A stretch of 5,425 bases of DNA. Source: Pseudomonadota bacterium (lineage in GTDB: Bacteria > Pseudomonadota > Alphaproteobacteria > Rhizobiales > Hyphomicrobiaceae). Under the pieces are notes generated by a model that did no database searches, was not told the DNA's origin, and was given only the letters and a program-made list of their open reading frames with translations. Shown here piece after piece: positions 1-5,425 of the stretch. The position numbers and the translations under genes are program-made. Every line of letters begins with the position of its first letter. The stretch's first letter is position 1. Where the stretch lies: contig JAKALI010000330.1 of assembly GCA_021813195.1 (NCBI GenBank), forward strand, positions 1 to 5,425, given 5' to 3'.

Positions 1-1395
1 CGCTTCGGCGCTCTTGATCAACACGCCGGACTGCGCGCCGCGTCCGACGCCGACCATGATGGACATCGGTGTCGCGAGCCCAAGCGCACAAGGACAGGCG
101 ATGATGAGCACGGAAACGGCAGCGATGAGTCCGAAGGCGAGCCGTGGATCCGGTCCCCAGACGAACCAAGCGGCAAAGGCAACGAGCGCGATCGCGATGA
201 CCAGCGGAACGAACCAGGCGGACACCTGGTCGGCGAGGCGCTGGATGGGGGCCCGACTGCGTTGTGCCTGGGCGACCATCTGGACGATCTGCGCCAGCAC
301 CGTGTCGCGACCGACTTTGTCGGCACGCATGACGAAGCCACCGGACTGGTTCATCGTGCCGCCGACGACCATCTCCCCGACTGACTTCGTGACCGGCATG
401 GACTCGCCGGTGACCATCGACTCGTCGATGGCACTGCGCCCGTCGATGATCTCGCCGTCCACGGGCACGCGCTCACCGGGGCGGACTCTCAAGCGATCGC
501 CCGTCACCACATGTTCGAGACTCACGTCCTCGTCGCTTCCATCCGGCTTGATCCGCCGCGCCATCTTGGGTGAGAGATCGAGTAGCGCCCGAATGGCGCC
601 GCTGGTCTGCTCCCGGGCCCGCAGCTCCAGGACCTGCCCGAGCAGGACAAGAACGGTGATGACGGCGGCAGCCTCGAAGTAGATCGCGACAGAGCCGTCG
701 CTGGCGCGCATCGCGGCCGGAAACAGTCCCGGCCAGATCGTCCCGGCCATGCTGTAGATCCACGCCACGCCCGTGCCCATGGCGATCAGCGTGAACATGT
801 TGAGATTGCGCGACACGAGCGAGTCCCAGCCCCGCACGAAGAAGGGCCATCCGGCCCACAGCACCACAGGCGACGCCAGCACCAGCTGTATCCAGTTGGA
901 CGTCTGCTGACCGAGCCATTGATGCAGCCCCGTCATGTGTCCGCCCATCTCGAGCGCAATCACAGGCACAGAGAGCGCGAGGCCGATCCAGAACCGCCGC
1001 GTCATGTCGGCAAGTTCCGGATTGGGTGCGCTGTCCGCCGAGATGACATCGGGCTCGAGCGCCATGCCGCAGATGGGACATGAGCCGGGGCCCACTTGTC
1101 GGATTTCCGGATGCATCGGGCAGGTGTAGATCGTGCCGACCGGAACGGGAGCCGTTGGCTTTGTCTCCGGCGTCAGATATCTCGCAGGCTCCGCGATGAA
1201 CTTTTCACGACACTTGGCAGAGCAGAAGTAGTAGGGCAGCCCTTCTTGGGAATGCCGGTGCTTTGCCGTGTGCGGGTCGACGGTCATTCCGCAAACCGGG
1301 TCGGTCACAGCGTGCTTGTCAGCATTGGGGCTACCATTTGCGTGGTCGCGGTGCGGACCCGCTGGCCGGTGTGAGTTCCCATGCTTCAAGGTCAT
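1..1395 (-). CDS. copA: Copper/silver-type P1B heavy-metal translocating ATPase, N-terminal 465 residues (cut by left edge)
   Basis: Inner-membrane pump that exports Cu(I)/Ag(I)-like ions from the cytoplasm using ATP (family knowledge). Seen in order: His-rich leader (H5, H9, H15, H18, H28); YHS domain with DPVCGM at 32-37, YYFC at 55-58 and C62; a second metal module with CPMHP at 92-96 and CPICGM at 106-111; hydrophobic helices near 135-150, 168-186, 200-220 and 236-256; actuator domain with TGES at 329-332; two more helices near 393-412 and 419-440; and the ion-binding CPC motif at 434-436 followed by ALGLATP. The reading frame is open to base 1, so the DKTGT phosphorylation site and nucleotide-binding domain lie outside. 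No GMxCxxC HMA domain is present; YHS plus CPMHP/CPICGM replaces it, as in SilP-like pumps. ATG at 1395 is the only upstream ATG in frame and has AAAGGGG 5 nt before it. The gene is divergent from a two-component operon, which suggests shared metal control. Copper/silver specificity is inferred from CPC and context; zinc/cadmium is less likely. Confidence 0.93.
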   Translation of the reverse strand, partial: MTLKHGNSHRPAGPHRDHANGSPNADKHAVTDPVCGMTVDPHTAKHRHSQEGLPYYFCSAKCREKFIAEPARYLTPETKPTAPVPVGTIYTCPMHPEIRQVGPGSCPICGMALEPDVISADSAPNPELADMTRRFWIGLALSVPVIALEMGGHMTGLHQWLGQQTSNWIQLVLASPVVLWAGWPFFVRGWDSLVSRNLNMFTLIAMGTGVAWIYSMAGTIWPGLFPAAMRASDGSVAIYFEAAAVITVLVLLGQVLELRAREQTSGAIRALLDLSPKMARRIKPDGSDEDVSLEHVVTGDRLRVRPGERVPVDGEIIDGRSAIDESMVTGESMPVTKSVGEMVVGGTMNQSGGFVMRADKVGRDTVLAQIVQMVAQAQRSRAPIQRLADQVSAWFVPLVIAIALVAFAAWFVWGPDPRLAFGLIAAVSVLIIACPCALGLATPMSIMVGVGRGAQSGVLIKSAEA

Positions 1396-1400
1396 ATTGG

Positions 1401-1407
1401 CCCCTTT
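1401..1407 (-). promoter_or_regulatory. Ribosome binding site of the P-type ATPase
   Basis: On the minus strand the sequence AAAGGGG ends 5 nt before the ATG at 1395. It is a G-rich Shine-Dalgarno match at usable spacing and supports this start, since no other in-frame ATG lies upstream as far as about 1460. Confidence 0.6.
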
Positions 1408-1426
1408 GCAAGTGCTATGCTTCGAG

Positions 1427-1441
1427 CAGCTCGCGGAGCTG
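1427..1441. repeat. Small dyad (6-bp arms, 3-nt centre) upstream of the ATPase
   Basis: CAGCTC-GCG-GAGCTG is a perfect 6-bp inverted repeat located 32 bp upstream of the ATPase start codon. It could be an operator or a leader hairpin for the ATPase, but such short GC-rich dyads are common by chance. It does not resemble a CueR/MerR operator: I see no -35/-10 pair with a 19-20 bp spacer around it. Confidence 0.25.
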
Positions 1442-1446
1442 ACGCG

Positions 1447-1509
1447 ATGCTCAACATGAGTGGCAGGGCAGATCGCGACAAGCCGGAACCGCGCAATGAA
1501 ACACTTTGA
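1447..1509 (+). CDS. Possible 20-codon leader ORF upstream of the response regulator (speculative)
   Basis: ATG at 1447 (second in-frame ATG at 1456) opens a 20-codon frame, [20 protein letters not shown], ending at TGA 1507-1509. GGAG at 1435-1438 lies 8 nt before the ATG, which is a better ribosome site than the one at the response regulator itself. The peptide is hydrophilic and I recognise no family. It ends inside the proposed regulator-binding repeat (1497-1524), so if that site sits upstream of the transcription start, this frame would not be on the operon mRNA. Probably chance; listed because nothing else explains 1447-1496. Confidence 0.12.
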   Translation: MLNMSGRADRDKPEPRNETL

Positions 1510-1524
1510 AACAGAGCCGTTACC
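1497..1524 (+). promoter_or_regulatory. Site A: triple OmpR-like direct repeat upstream of the two-component operon
   Basis: Three half-sites in direct orientation: GAAACA at 1498, GAAACA at 1508 and GTTACC at 1519 (start-to-start 10 and 11 bp, one helical turn each). OmpR-family regulators bind such GnnAC repeats in tandem on one face of the helix (family knowledge). The same geometry recurs at 4055-4082 with 19 of 27 positions identical. TAAGCT at 1545-1550 could be a -10 element placed 20 nt after the last half-site, the same distance as TAGGGT in the second copy. TTGAAA (1506-1511) with GATACG (1529-1534) is an alternative, weak -35/-10 pair. Likely role: autoregulation of the operon and perhaps of the divergent ATPase. 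The binding protein is inferred to be the regulator encoded at 1577-2338. Confidence 0.62.
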
Positions 1525-1576
1525 GGACGATACGAATGTTGGGCTAAGCTTCACGCGCCACAGCAGATTGCGAGCC

Positions 1577-2338
1577 ATGACAGCCAAAGACCCCGAACTC
1601 AGCTCACAACCTTCGCCTGCAAGCAGCGACGGACACATTCTGATCGTCGATGACGACGCACAGATCCGGCAGCTCGCAGGAAAGTTCCTGCGCGAGCATG
1701 GTCATCGCGTGACCGTGGCCCGCGACGGCCGCGAGATGCGACAAGTCCTGGAGTCGGCTGCGATCGACCTTATTCTGCTGGACCTCATGCTCCCGGGCGG
1801 CAATGGCCTCGAACTCTGCAAGGAGATCCGCACCCGCTCGTCTCTCCCCATTATCATGCTGACGGCCAGAGGCTCGGAGACGGACCGCATCGTCGGGCTC
1901 GAGATCGGCGCCGACGACTACATCGCAAAGCCCTTCAACCCGCGCGAGCTTCTGGCCCGGATCAATTCGGTCCTGAGGCGTACGCGAAATCATCAGGGCG
2001 CGACTCACGAAGGTGGCGGCTATTTGCTTCGGTTCGAAGGATGGTCGCTCGACACGCGACGCCGGGAGCTGAATGATCCCAACGGCGTGGCCGTCGACCT
2101 TTCGACCGGAGAGTACGACCTGCTGTTGACGTTTCTCGAGCAGCCCCAGCGTGTCCTCACTCGCGATCAGTTGATGGACAGCGCCAAGCACCGGATGGCC
2201 ACCGGGTTTGACCGGGCCATCGATATCCAGGTGAGCCGGCTGCGCAAGAAGCTCGGCTCCGACGACGATGGACAAACCATGATCAAGACCATTCGAGGGT
2301 CCGGCTACATGTTCGTGCCGGCGGTCACCCGGGCATGA
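1577..2338 (+). CDS. OmpR/PhoB-family response regulator (metal-responsive, CopR/CusR-like by context)
   Basis: Cytoplasmic DNA-binding half of a two-component system; 253 residues from the chosen ATG. After a polar tail of about 19 residues comes a receiver domain (20-135) with acidic pocket D25/D26, phospho-acceptor D69 in LLDLMLP, switch T96 in MLTARG, and K118 in AKPF. A winged-helix output domain (about 150-247) follows, with the OmpR-like recognition stretch [14 protein letters not shown] and the wing motif IRGSGYMFV. The frame is open upstream to a GTG at 1460 and an ATG at 1496. I prefer 1577 because it gives the usual family length and because 1497-1524 is occupied by a conserved regulatory repeat; its Shine-Dalgarno is poor, so the start is not certain. 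The stop overlaps the kinase ATG by four bases, implying translational coupling. It probably binds sites A, B and C. A copper role comes from the divergent ATPase and the adaptor, not from the protein itself. Confidence 0.93.
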   Translation: MTAKDPELSSQPSPASSDGHILIVDDDAQIRQLAGKFLREHGHRVTVARDGREMRQVLESAAIDLILLDLMLPGGNGLELCKEIRTRSSLPIIMLTARGSETDRIVGLEIGADDYIAKPFNPRELLARINSVLRRTRNHQGATHEGGGYLLRFEGWSLDTRRRELNDPNGVAVDLSTGEYDLLLTFLEQPQRVLTRDQLMDSAKHRMATGFDRAIDIQVSRLRKKLGSDDDGQTMIKTIRGSGYMFVPAVTRA

Positions 2339-3645
2339 TCCAAGCACTTGATACGGTTGTGGCCCGTGTGATCCTGGTCTCGCTGCTCGGCATCACGCTC
2401 GTGCACGTTTTGAGTCTCTGGACGTACCAAAGGGCGTTGGATCAGGAGTTGTCGCGTGCTCATGAGTCGAGCCTTGCCGAGCGCCTGATTTCCATCAAGC
2501 GCAGTGTCGCACTGGCGCCGCGCGACCAGCGGGAAACACTGGCGCACGAATTGTCCGGCGGACCGATCGAGGCGCACTGGAACCTGAACAAGGGAGCCGT
2601 TGCAGGCGGTCCCGGCGTCGAGGCCTGGAACGGCCTCAGCGAGCAGATCAAGAGGCTCGCCGAGGACACGAAGAGCGAAGATGTCGTCATTGGCACTAGC
2701 GCCGACCCGCACGTCGCGCTGCTTTCGCTCCGGCTGGCTGACGACAGCTGGCTCAACGTGAGCCTGTTCGCGGCGAGCCACGCGCATGCCTCAGGCCATG
2801 GCACGCTGCTCTCGACGAGCCTCATGGCGCTCGGTGTCGTCCTCATGTCACTCCTCATGGCGCGCTGGCTGACCAAGCCGATCCGTGAGGTCGCCGAAGC
2901 GGTCACCCTGTTATCACCCGAGGACGCCGCGTCCTCCGTCCCTGAATCCGGCCCGCTAGAGGTGCGGCATCTCGCGCGGGCGTTCAACGACATGAGTCGG
3001 CGCATTGCCGATCTCATCACGCGACGAACGCAGGCGCTAGCAGCCGTCTCGCATGACTTGAGAACGCCGCTGACCCGACTTCGCCTCCGGCTGGATGATC
3101 TACCGGACCCTGCCATGCAGCGTGCCATGGCGACCGACATCGACGAGATGGAGCAGATGGTCGAGGCCACGCTCTCGTACCTCAAGGGAGACCAACCCGA
3201 CGAAGCCCACCGCCCTATCGACCTGGTGGCTCTGCTTGATACGATCGTCAACGAAGCCCGCGATATGGGGCATGACGCCGAGCTGAAGGGGCCGGCTCAT
3301 CTCGTCGTGAACACGCGGATGTTCAGCATGAAGCGAGCCTTCTCCAACCTCATTTCTAATGCCTTGCGCTATGGCACGCGGGTCCGGGTCGGGGTCCGTA
3401 ACGATGGCAGTGATGTCGTTGTCACTATTGATGACGATGGTCCTGGCATCCCGACTGACAAGCTCGAAGCGGTTCTGGAGCCCTTCGTGCGCCTCGAAGA
3501 GTCTCGCAACGCCGCCACCGGCGGCGTCGGACTGGGGCTGACCATCGCGAAGAACAATATCGAGACTAACGGGGGTAGACTGCAACTCGCGAATCGTGAC
3601 GAAGGCGGTCTTTCGGTGACGGTCGTGCTTCCAGCAGCGACGTAA
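2335..3645 (+). CDS. EnvZ-like membrane sensor histidine kinase, cognate of the preceding regulator
   Basis: Inner-membrane sensor that autophosphorylates and passes phosphate to the regulator encoded just upstream (ATGA overlap). 436 residues: TM1 about 8-30; periplasmic loop about 31-156; TM2 about 157-178; HAMP about 178-232 (LTKPIREVAEAV, FNDMSRRI); HisKA with H240 in SHDLRTPLTRLRLRL; ATPase domain with N-box FSNLISNALRYG (N338, N342), G1 DDDGPGIP (366-373), F-box FVRLEESR (384-391) and G2 GGVGLGLTIA (396-405). All catalytic motifs are intact. The loop contains no recognised sensor domain, but it ends in a His cluster (H149, H151, H155) right before TM2, a plausible metal-binding site; that is inference. 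Copper/silver sensing (CusS/CopS-like role) is suggested by neighbours only, as the kinase core resembles the EnvZ type. A strong hairpin follows 13 bases after the stop. Confidence 0.94.
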   Translation: MIQALDTVVARVILVSLLGITLVHVLSLWTYQRALDQELSRAHESSLAERLISIKRSVALAPRDQRETLAHELSGGPIEAHWNLNKGAVAGGPGVEAWNGLSEQIKRLAEDTKSEDVVIGTSADPHVALLSLRLADDSWLNVSLFAASHAHASGHGTLLSTSLMALGVVLMSLLMARWLTKPIREVAEAVTLLSPEDAASSVPESGPLEVRHLARAFNDMSRRIADLITRRTQALAAVSHDLRTPLTRLRLRLDDLPDPAMQRAMATDIDEMEQMVEATLSYLKGDQPDEAHRPIDLVALLDTIVNEARDMGHDAELKGPAHLVVNTRMFSMKRAFSNLISNALRYGTRVRVGVRNDGSDVVVTIDDDGPGIPTDKLEAVLEPFVRLEESRNAATGGVGLGLTIAKNNIETNGGRLQLANRDEGGLSVTVVLPAAT

Positions 3646-3657
3646 GCATCCAAGAGC

Positions 3658-3696
3658 CGCACCGGCTGCATCGGCGATCCCAATGCAGCCGGTGCG
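3658..3696. terminator. Perfect 14-bp hairpin between convergent genes, probable bidirectional terminator
   Basis: CGCACCGGCTGCAT (3658-3671) pairs perfectly with ATGCAGCCGGTGCG (3683-3696) around an 11-nt loop. It lies 12 bases after the kinase stop codon and 29 bases beyond the stop of the oppositely oriented small gene, so it can serve both transcripts. Neither side has a clear T-tract, so it may work as a processing/stability barrier or need Rho rather than act as a classic intrinsic terminator. Confidence 0.72.
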
Positions 3697-3725
3697 CTGT
3701 GCCGCAAGCTTCGTCATTCGGGGTC

Positions 3726-3857
3726 TCAGCCACCACCGCTCTTCTGCAAATCCTCGTAGAAGCAGTCCGACCATCTCTTGCAGTGATCCGCACTTGCCGC
3801 AGTGGCGACGCCAGTGAGTGACAGGACCAGAAGGGTGCCAACAATAATGCGTCTCAT
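3726..3857 (-). CDS. Small secreted two-cysteine peptide, 43 residues, unknown function
   Basis: I do not recognise this gene. ATG at 3857 opens 43 codons ending in TGA at 3728-3726. Residues 1-23 form a textbook Sec signal peptide: basic start MRR, hydrophobic core IIVGTLLVLSL, and cleavage motif ASA before D24. The predicted mature part is only about 20 residues, polar, with H25, C26, W29, C32, several acidic residues and a Gly tail (KSGGG). C26 and C32 could form a disulphide or, with H25, bind Cu(I); this is inference. Support for a real gene: GGAGG 6 nt before the ATG, signal-peptide logic, a strong hairpin just past the stop, and an OmpR-like repeat upstream in the same orientation. It sits tail-to-tail with the sensor kinase and divergent from the efflux adaptor, so a role in envelope metal handling is plausible. 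A small periplasmic chaperone, lipid-free buffer or signal to the kinase are all open options. Confidence 0.72.
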   Translation of the reverse strand: MRRIIVGTLLVLSLTGVATAASADHCKRWSDCFYEDLQKSGGG

Positions 3858-3863
3858 GATGAG

Positions 3864-3868
3864 CCTCC
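3864..3868 (-). promoter_or_regulatory. Strong ribosome binding site of the small secreted peptide
   Basis: GGAGG on the minus strand with 6 nt to the ATG at 3857. It is the best Shine-Dalgarno in the window and the main reason to believe such a short frame is translated. Confidence 0.75.
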
Positions 3869-3965
3869 AATAATGGCTTGATTGTTGTTTGCTCCCGCGA
3901 TCTGCGCCACACCGCCAAAGAGAGACGGTGGGTAGTTGCGAGGCCTAATCACAATAGCAAAAGGC

Positions 3966-4004
3966 TGTTTCACCGTTATTTCCGCAGCATTCCAAATTAT
4001 TTCA
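3966..4004 (-). promoter_or_regulatory. Site C: degenerate OmpR-like repeat facing the small-peptide gene
   Basis: Read on the minus strand, half-sites start at 4003 (GAAATA), 3993 (GGAATG), 3982 (GAAATA) and 3971 (GAAACA), with spacings 10, 11 and 11. The first 12 bases, TGAAATAATTTG, differ from site B at one base only. Over the 27-bp core, 13 of the 19 positions shared by sites A and B are kept. The site lies upstream of the peptide gene, about 108 nt from its ATG; TATTGT (3956-3951) is a possible -10 element. Weaker than A and B, so binding is less certain. Confidence 0.42.
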
Positions 4005-4054
4005 CGAGCCGAATTCTGGTCATCGCGCGGGCGTTGCCTCTCACGGATGCGGAC

Positions 4055-4082
4055 TGAAACAATTTGTTACAGTCGCGAAACG
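4055..4082 (+). promoter_or_regulatory. Site B: triple OmpR-like direct repeat upstream of the efflux adaptor
   Basis: GAAACA at 4056, GTTACA at 4066 and GAAACG at 4077: the same 10- and 11-bp spacing as site A. Over 27 bp (4055-4081 versus 1497-1523), 19 bases are identical, including TGAAACA, TTTG and ACAG. TAGGGT (4103-4108) sits 20 nt after the last half-site, matching the TAAGCT position at site A, and leaves about 60 nt from site end to the adaptor ATG (4143). This puts the repeat near -35 to -60, the normal place for an OmpR-class activator. The promoter hexamers are weak, as expected of an activated promoter. Confidence 0.62.
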
Positions 4083-4132
4083 CGCAGTCACGCTGCACGA
4101 GATAGGGTCGTTCTCGATCGATTGTTTTGAAC

Positions 4133-4138
4133 GAGAGG
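4133..4138 (+). promoter_or_regulatory. Ribosome binding site of the periplasmic adaptor
   Basis: GAGAGG ends 4 nt before the ATG at 4143. It fixes the start of the adaptor together with the signal peptide that begins there; no other in-frame ATG occurs until codon 389. Confidence 0.6.
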
Positions 4139-4142
4139 CCCC

Positions 4143-5425
4143 ATGTGGTTGCCGTCTACCAGGTTCGCGACGTCGTTGCTCTTAGCAGCGGCGATTGTCG
4201 CTGGTGCCGCGTCGGCGCGTGCCCACGAGGGGCATGACCATGGCGCGCCGCCGCCACCGACGTCGAGCACGATCGCGCCGCGCGCCGACGCATCGTCGGC
4301 AGACTTGGAACTCGTCGCCATCGCGCGCGGCGACAAGCTCGAGATCCATCTCGACACGTTTCGCGGCAACGAGCCGATCGATGGCGCCGAGATCGAGATC
4401 GATGGTCCAGGCGGCATCCTGAAGCCGATCGCGGCGGGCGCAGGATTTTACACAGTCGTCGCTCCGTTTGCGGCAAAGCCCGGCAGCCACGATCTTGCCA
4501 TCACCATCTCGGCGAACGGTGTTGTCGATGTCTTGACCACCACACTCAAGGTCTCGCCCTCGACGCAGCCGCAGGCCGTAGCCACCCCGCGCCAGTCGTG
4601 GGGCATCGATCCGGCCTTTGCACAGGAGTTGAGTCAGCGCGTCGGACAGCCCGGCACGTCACTTCTGGTGTCGCTTGGACTTGGCTTCTTCGCCGGCGTT
4701 GCAGTAACGGCCCTGGTGCTCGGACGGCGACGTGCGGCTGCCGGCCTGATCCTGCTGGCTCTCATACCGCTCGCAACTCCAACCGGTGTGTTGGCCGATT
4801 CCGCACCGGGGATTTTCTCCCCTGGCGTCGCGGCGCGCGATGTCTCTCAGCGCTTCCCGGATGGGGCGCTGTTCGTTCCGAAGCCGACGCAGCGCATTCT
4901 AGGCTTGCGCACGATCTTCACAGAGCAGCGCGCCCATCGCCGTGCTATTGAACTTCCGGGGCGCGTTATTCCTGACCCCAACGCCAGCGGACTCGTTCAA
5001 GCCGCAGTGGGCGGTCGGCTGTTGCCGCCGCCGGGCGGTTTCAAGCCACTTGGCACGCCTGTCAAAACTGGCGATGTCTTGGCCTTTGTGAATCCGCCGA
5101 TCAGTTCCGCCGATCTGACGACGCAGCAGCAGCAGGCGCGCGAACTCGATCAGCAGATCTCTGTCGCGTCCCGTAAGTTCGAACGGCTGCGTGCTATCGA
5201 GAAAGTCATCGCAAGAGGCCAACTCGAGGATGCAGAACTGGAGCTGAAGGGACTGCACGAGCGACGCGCAAATCTGGCCCGCGCCAATAAGGAGCCGGAG
5301 CCGCTGATGGCGCCCGTCGATGGGATAATCGCGGCCTCCAACGCCGTCGCAGGCCAGATGGCCGAGCCCAATTCGATCATTTTCCAGATCGTCGATCCCG
5401 CGCGACTCTGGGTCGAAGCGCTGAG
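4143..5425 (+). CDS. HlyD/CusB-type efflux periplasmic adaptor with extra N-terminal His-rich domain and internal membrane hairpin (cut by right edge)
   Basis: Membrane-fusion subunit that would link an inner-membrane RND pump to an outer-membrane channel; 427 residues seen, open at the edge. Signal peptide 1-27 (cleavage after ARA) exposes HEGHDHG at the mature N-terminus, a likely metal ligand cluster. A Pro/Thr-rich linker and a beta-rich domain follow (about 54-137, YtkA/FixH- or Ig-like in feel; not firmly assigned). Then TM about 173-193, RRR at 195-197, and a second hydrophobic segment about 199-217 ending in a signal-peptide-like VLADS. The adaptor proper follows: lipoyl half 1 about 268-319 (LPGRVIPDPN, VKTGDVLAFV), helical hairpin about 321-382 (QQQQARELDQQ), lipoyl half 2 about 387-418 (MAPVDGIIAASNAVAGQM), and the start of the beta-barrel (LWVEAL). 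Positive-inside RRR predicts both large parts are periplasmic. Divergent from the small-peptide gene and preceded by site B. Metal could be Cu/Ag or Co/Zn/Cd; context favours copper. Pump and channel genes probably lie to the right. Confidence 0.88.
   Translation, partial: MWLPSTRFATSLLLAAAIVAGAASARAHEGHDHGAPPPPTSSTIAPRADASSADLELVAIARGDKLEIHLDTFRGNEPIDGAEIEIDGPGGILKPIAAGAGFYTVVAPFAAKPGSHDLAITISANGVVDVLTTTLKVSPSTQPQAVATPRQSWGIDPAFAQELSQRVGQPGTSLLVSLGLGFFAGVAVTALVLGRRRAAAGLILLALIPLATPTGVLADSAPGIFSPGVAARDVSQRFPDGALFVPKPTQRILGLRTIFTEQRAHRRAIELPGRVIPDPNASGLVQAAVGGRLLPPPGGFKPLGTPVKTGDVLAFVNPPISSADLTTQQQQARELDQQISVASRKFERLRAIEKVIARGQLEDAELELKGLHERRANLARANKEPEPLMAPVDGIIAASNAVAGQMAEPNSIIFQIVDPARLWVEAL

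Noticed and set aside
14..682. Long plus-strand open frame (222 codons) opposite the ATPase
   Set aside because: It is the antisense shadow of the ATPase: no ribosome site, low-complexity Thr/Ser/Arg/Pro composition typical of a GC-rich wrong frame, while the minus-strand frame shows TGES and CPC motifs.
1383..1394. CTTCAAGGTCAT resembling half of a CueR/MerR copper operator
   Set aside because: It lies inside the ATPase coding start, the second half of the dyad is missing, and no long-spacer promoter surrounds it.
1..1395. ATPase considered as a broken gene because no DKTGT motif is visible
   Set aside because: The frame is open to base 1 and stops at IKSAEA, just where the phosphorylation motif would follow; it is cut by the window, not truncated.
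1460..1576. N-terminal extension of the response regulator from GTG 1460
   Set aside because: It would code straight through the conserved repeat at 1497-1524 and give an atypically long 292-residue OmpR-family protein; no ribosome site supports it.
1604..2347. Minus-strand open frame (247 codons) opposite the response regulator
   Set aside because: The plus strand has all receiver and winged-helix motifs in frame; the antisense translation shows no family features.
2460..3918. Two long minus-strand frames (2460-3251 and 3100-3918) opposite the kinase, the second running over the small-peptide gene
   Set aside because: Antisense to an intact kinase; the second runs through the perfect hairpin and has no signal or domain. 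The signal-peptide gene uses a different frame and has the GGAGG.
4108..4134. Inverted repeat TCGTTC / GAACGA in the adaptor leader
   Set aside because: Only 6 bp with a 15-nt loop; it does not cover the ribosome site convincingly and is expected by chance in a region of this size.
4598..4951. Plus-strand frame of 117 codons inside the adaptor
   Set aside because: Arg-rich out-of-frame shadow of the adaptor, which reads continuously through the region.

Overview
The window is a heavy-metal (most likely copper/silver) resistance and sensing locus from a high-GC alphaproteobacterium. A Rhizobiales/Bradyrhizobium-like host is my inference from GC content, codon use and protein style; no ribosomal or housekeeping marker is present to prove it. 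No tRNA, rRNA, CRISPR array or insertion sequence was seen.

Layout. (1) Positions 1-1395, minus strand: the first 465 residues of a P1B-type metal-exporting ATPase (CopA/SilP-like) with a His-rich start, a YHS domain and a CPMHP/CPICGM metal-binding module, cut by the left edge just before the phosphorylation domain. (2) 1396-1576: divergent intergenic region. (3) 1577-2338 and 2335-3645, plus strand: an OmpR-type response regulator and an EnvZ-like sensor histidine kinase, overlapping by ATGA. (4) 3658-3696: a perfect 14-bp hairpin between two convergent genes. (5) 3726-3857, minus strand: a short gene for a 43-residue secreted peptide with two cysteines, preceded by a near-perfect Shine-Dalgarno. 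(6) 3858-4142: a second divergent intergenic region. (7) 4143 to the right edge, plus strand: the first 427 residues of an unusual HlyD/CusB-type periplasmic adaptor that carries an extra N-terminal metal-binding domain and a two-helix membrane hairpin.

The most interesting signal is regulatory. A triple direct repeat of OmpR-like half-sites (G-A/T-A/T-A-C type) with 10- then 11-bp spacing lies upstream of the response regulator (1497-1524). It recurs with identical geometry upstream of the adaptor (4055-4082), with 19 of 27 positions identical. A weaker copy in the opposite orientation (4004-3966) faces the small-peptide gene. The simplest model is one regulon. The kinase senses periplasmic metal, and the regulator activates its own operon (possibly with the divergent ATPase), the RND-type efflux adaptor and the small secreted peptide. 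The ATPase would clear metal from the cytoplasm, the adaptor with its off-window RND partners would clear the periplasm, and the peptide would act in the envelope in an unknown way.
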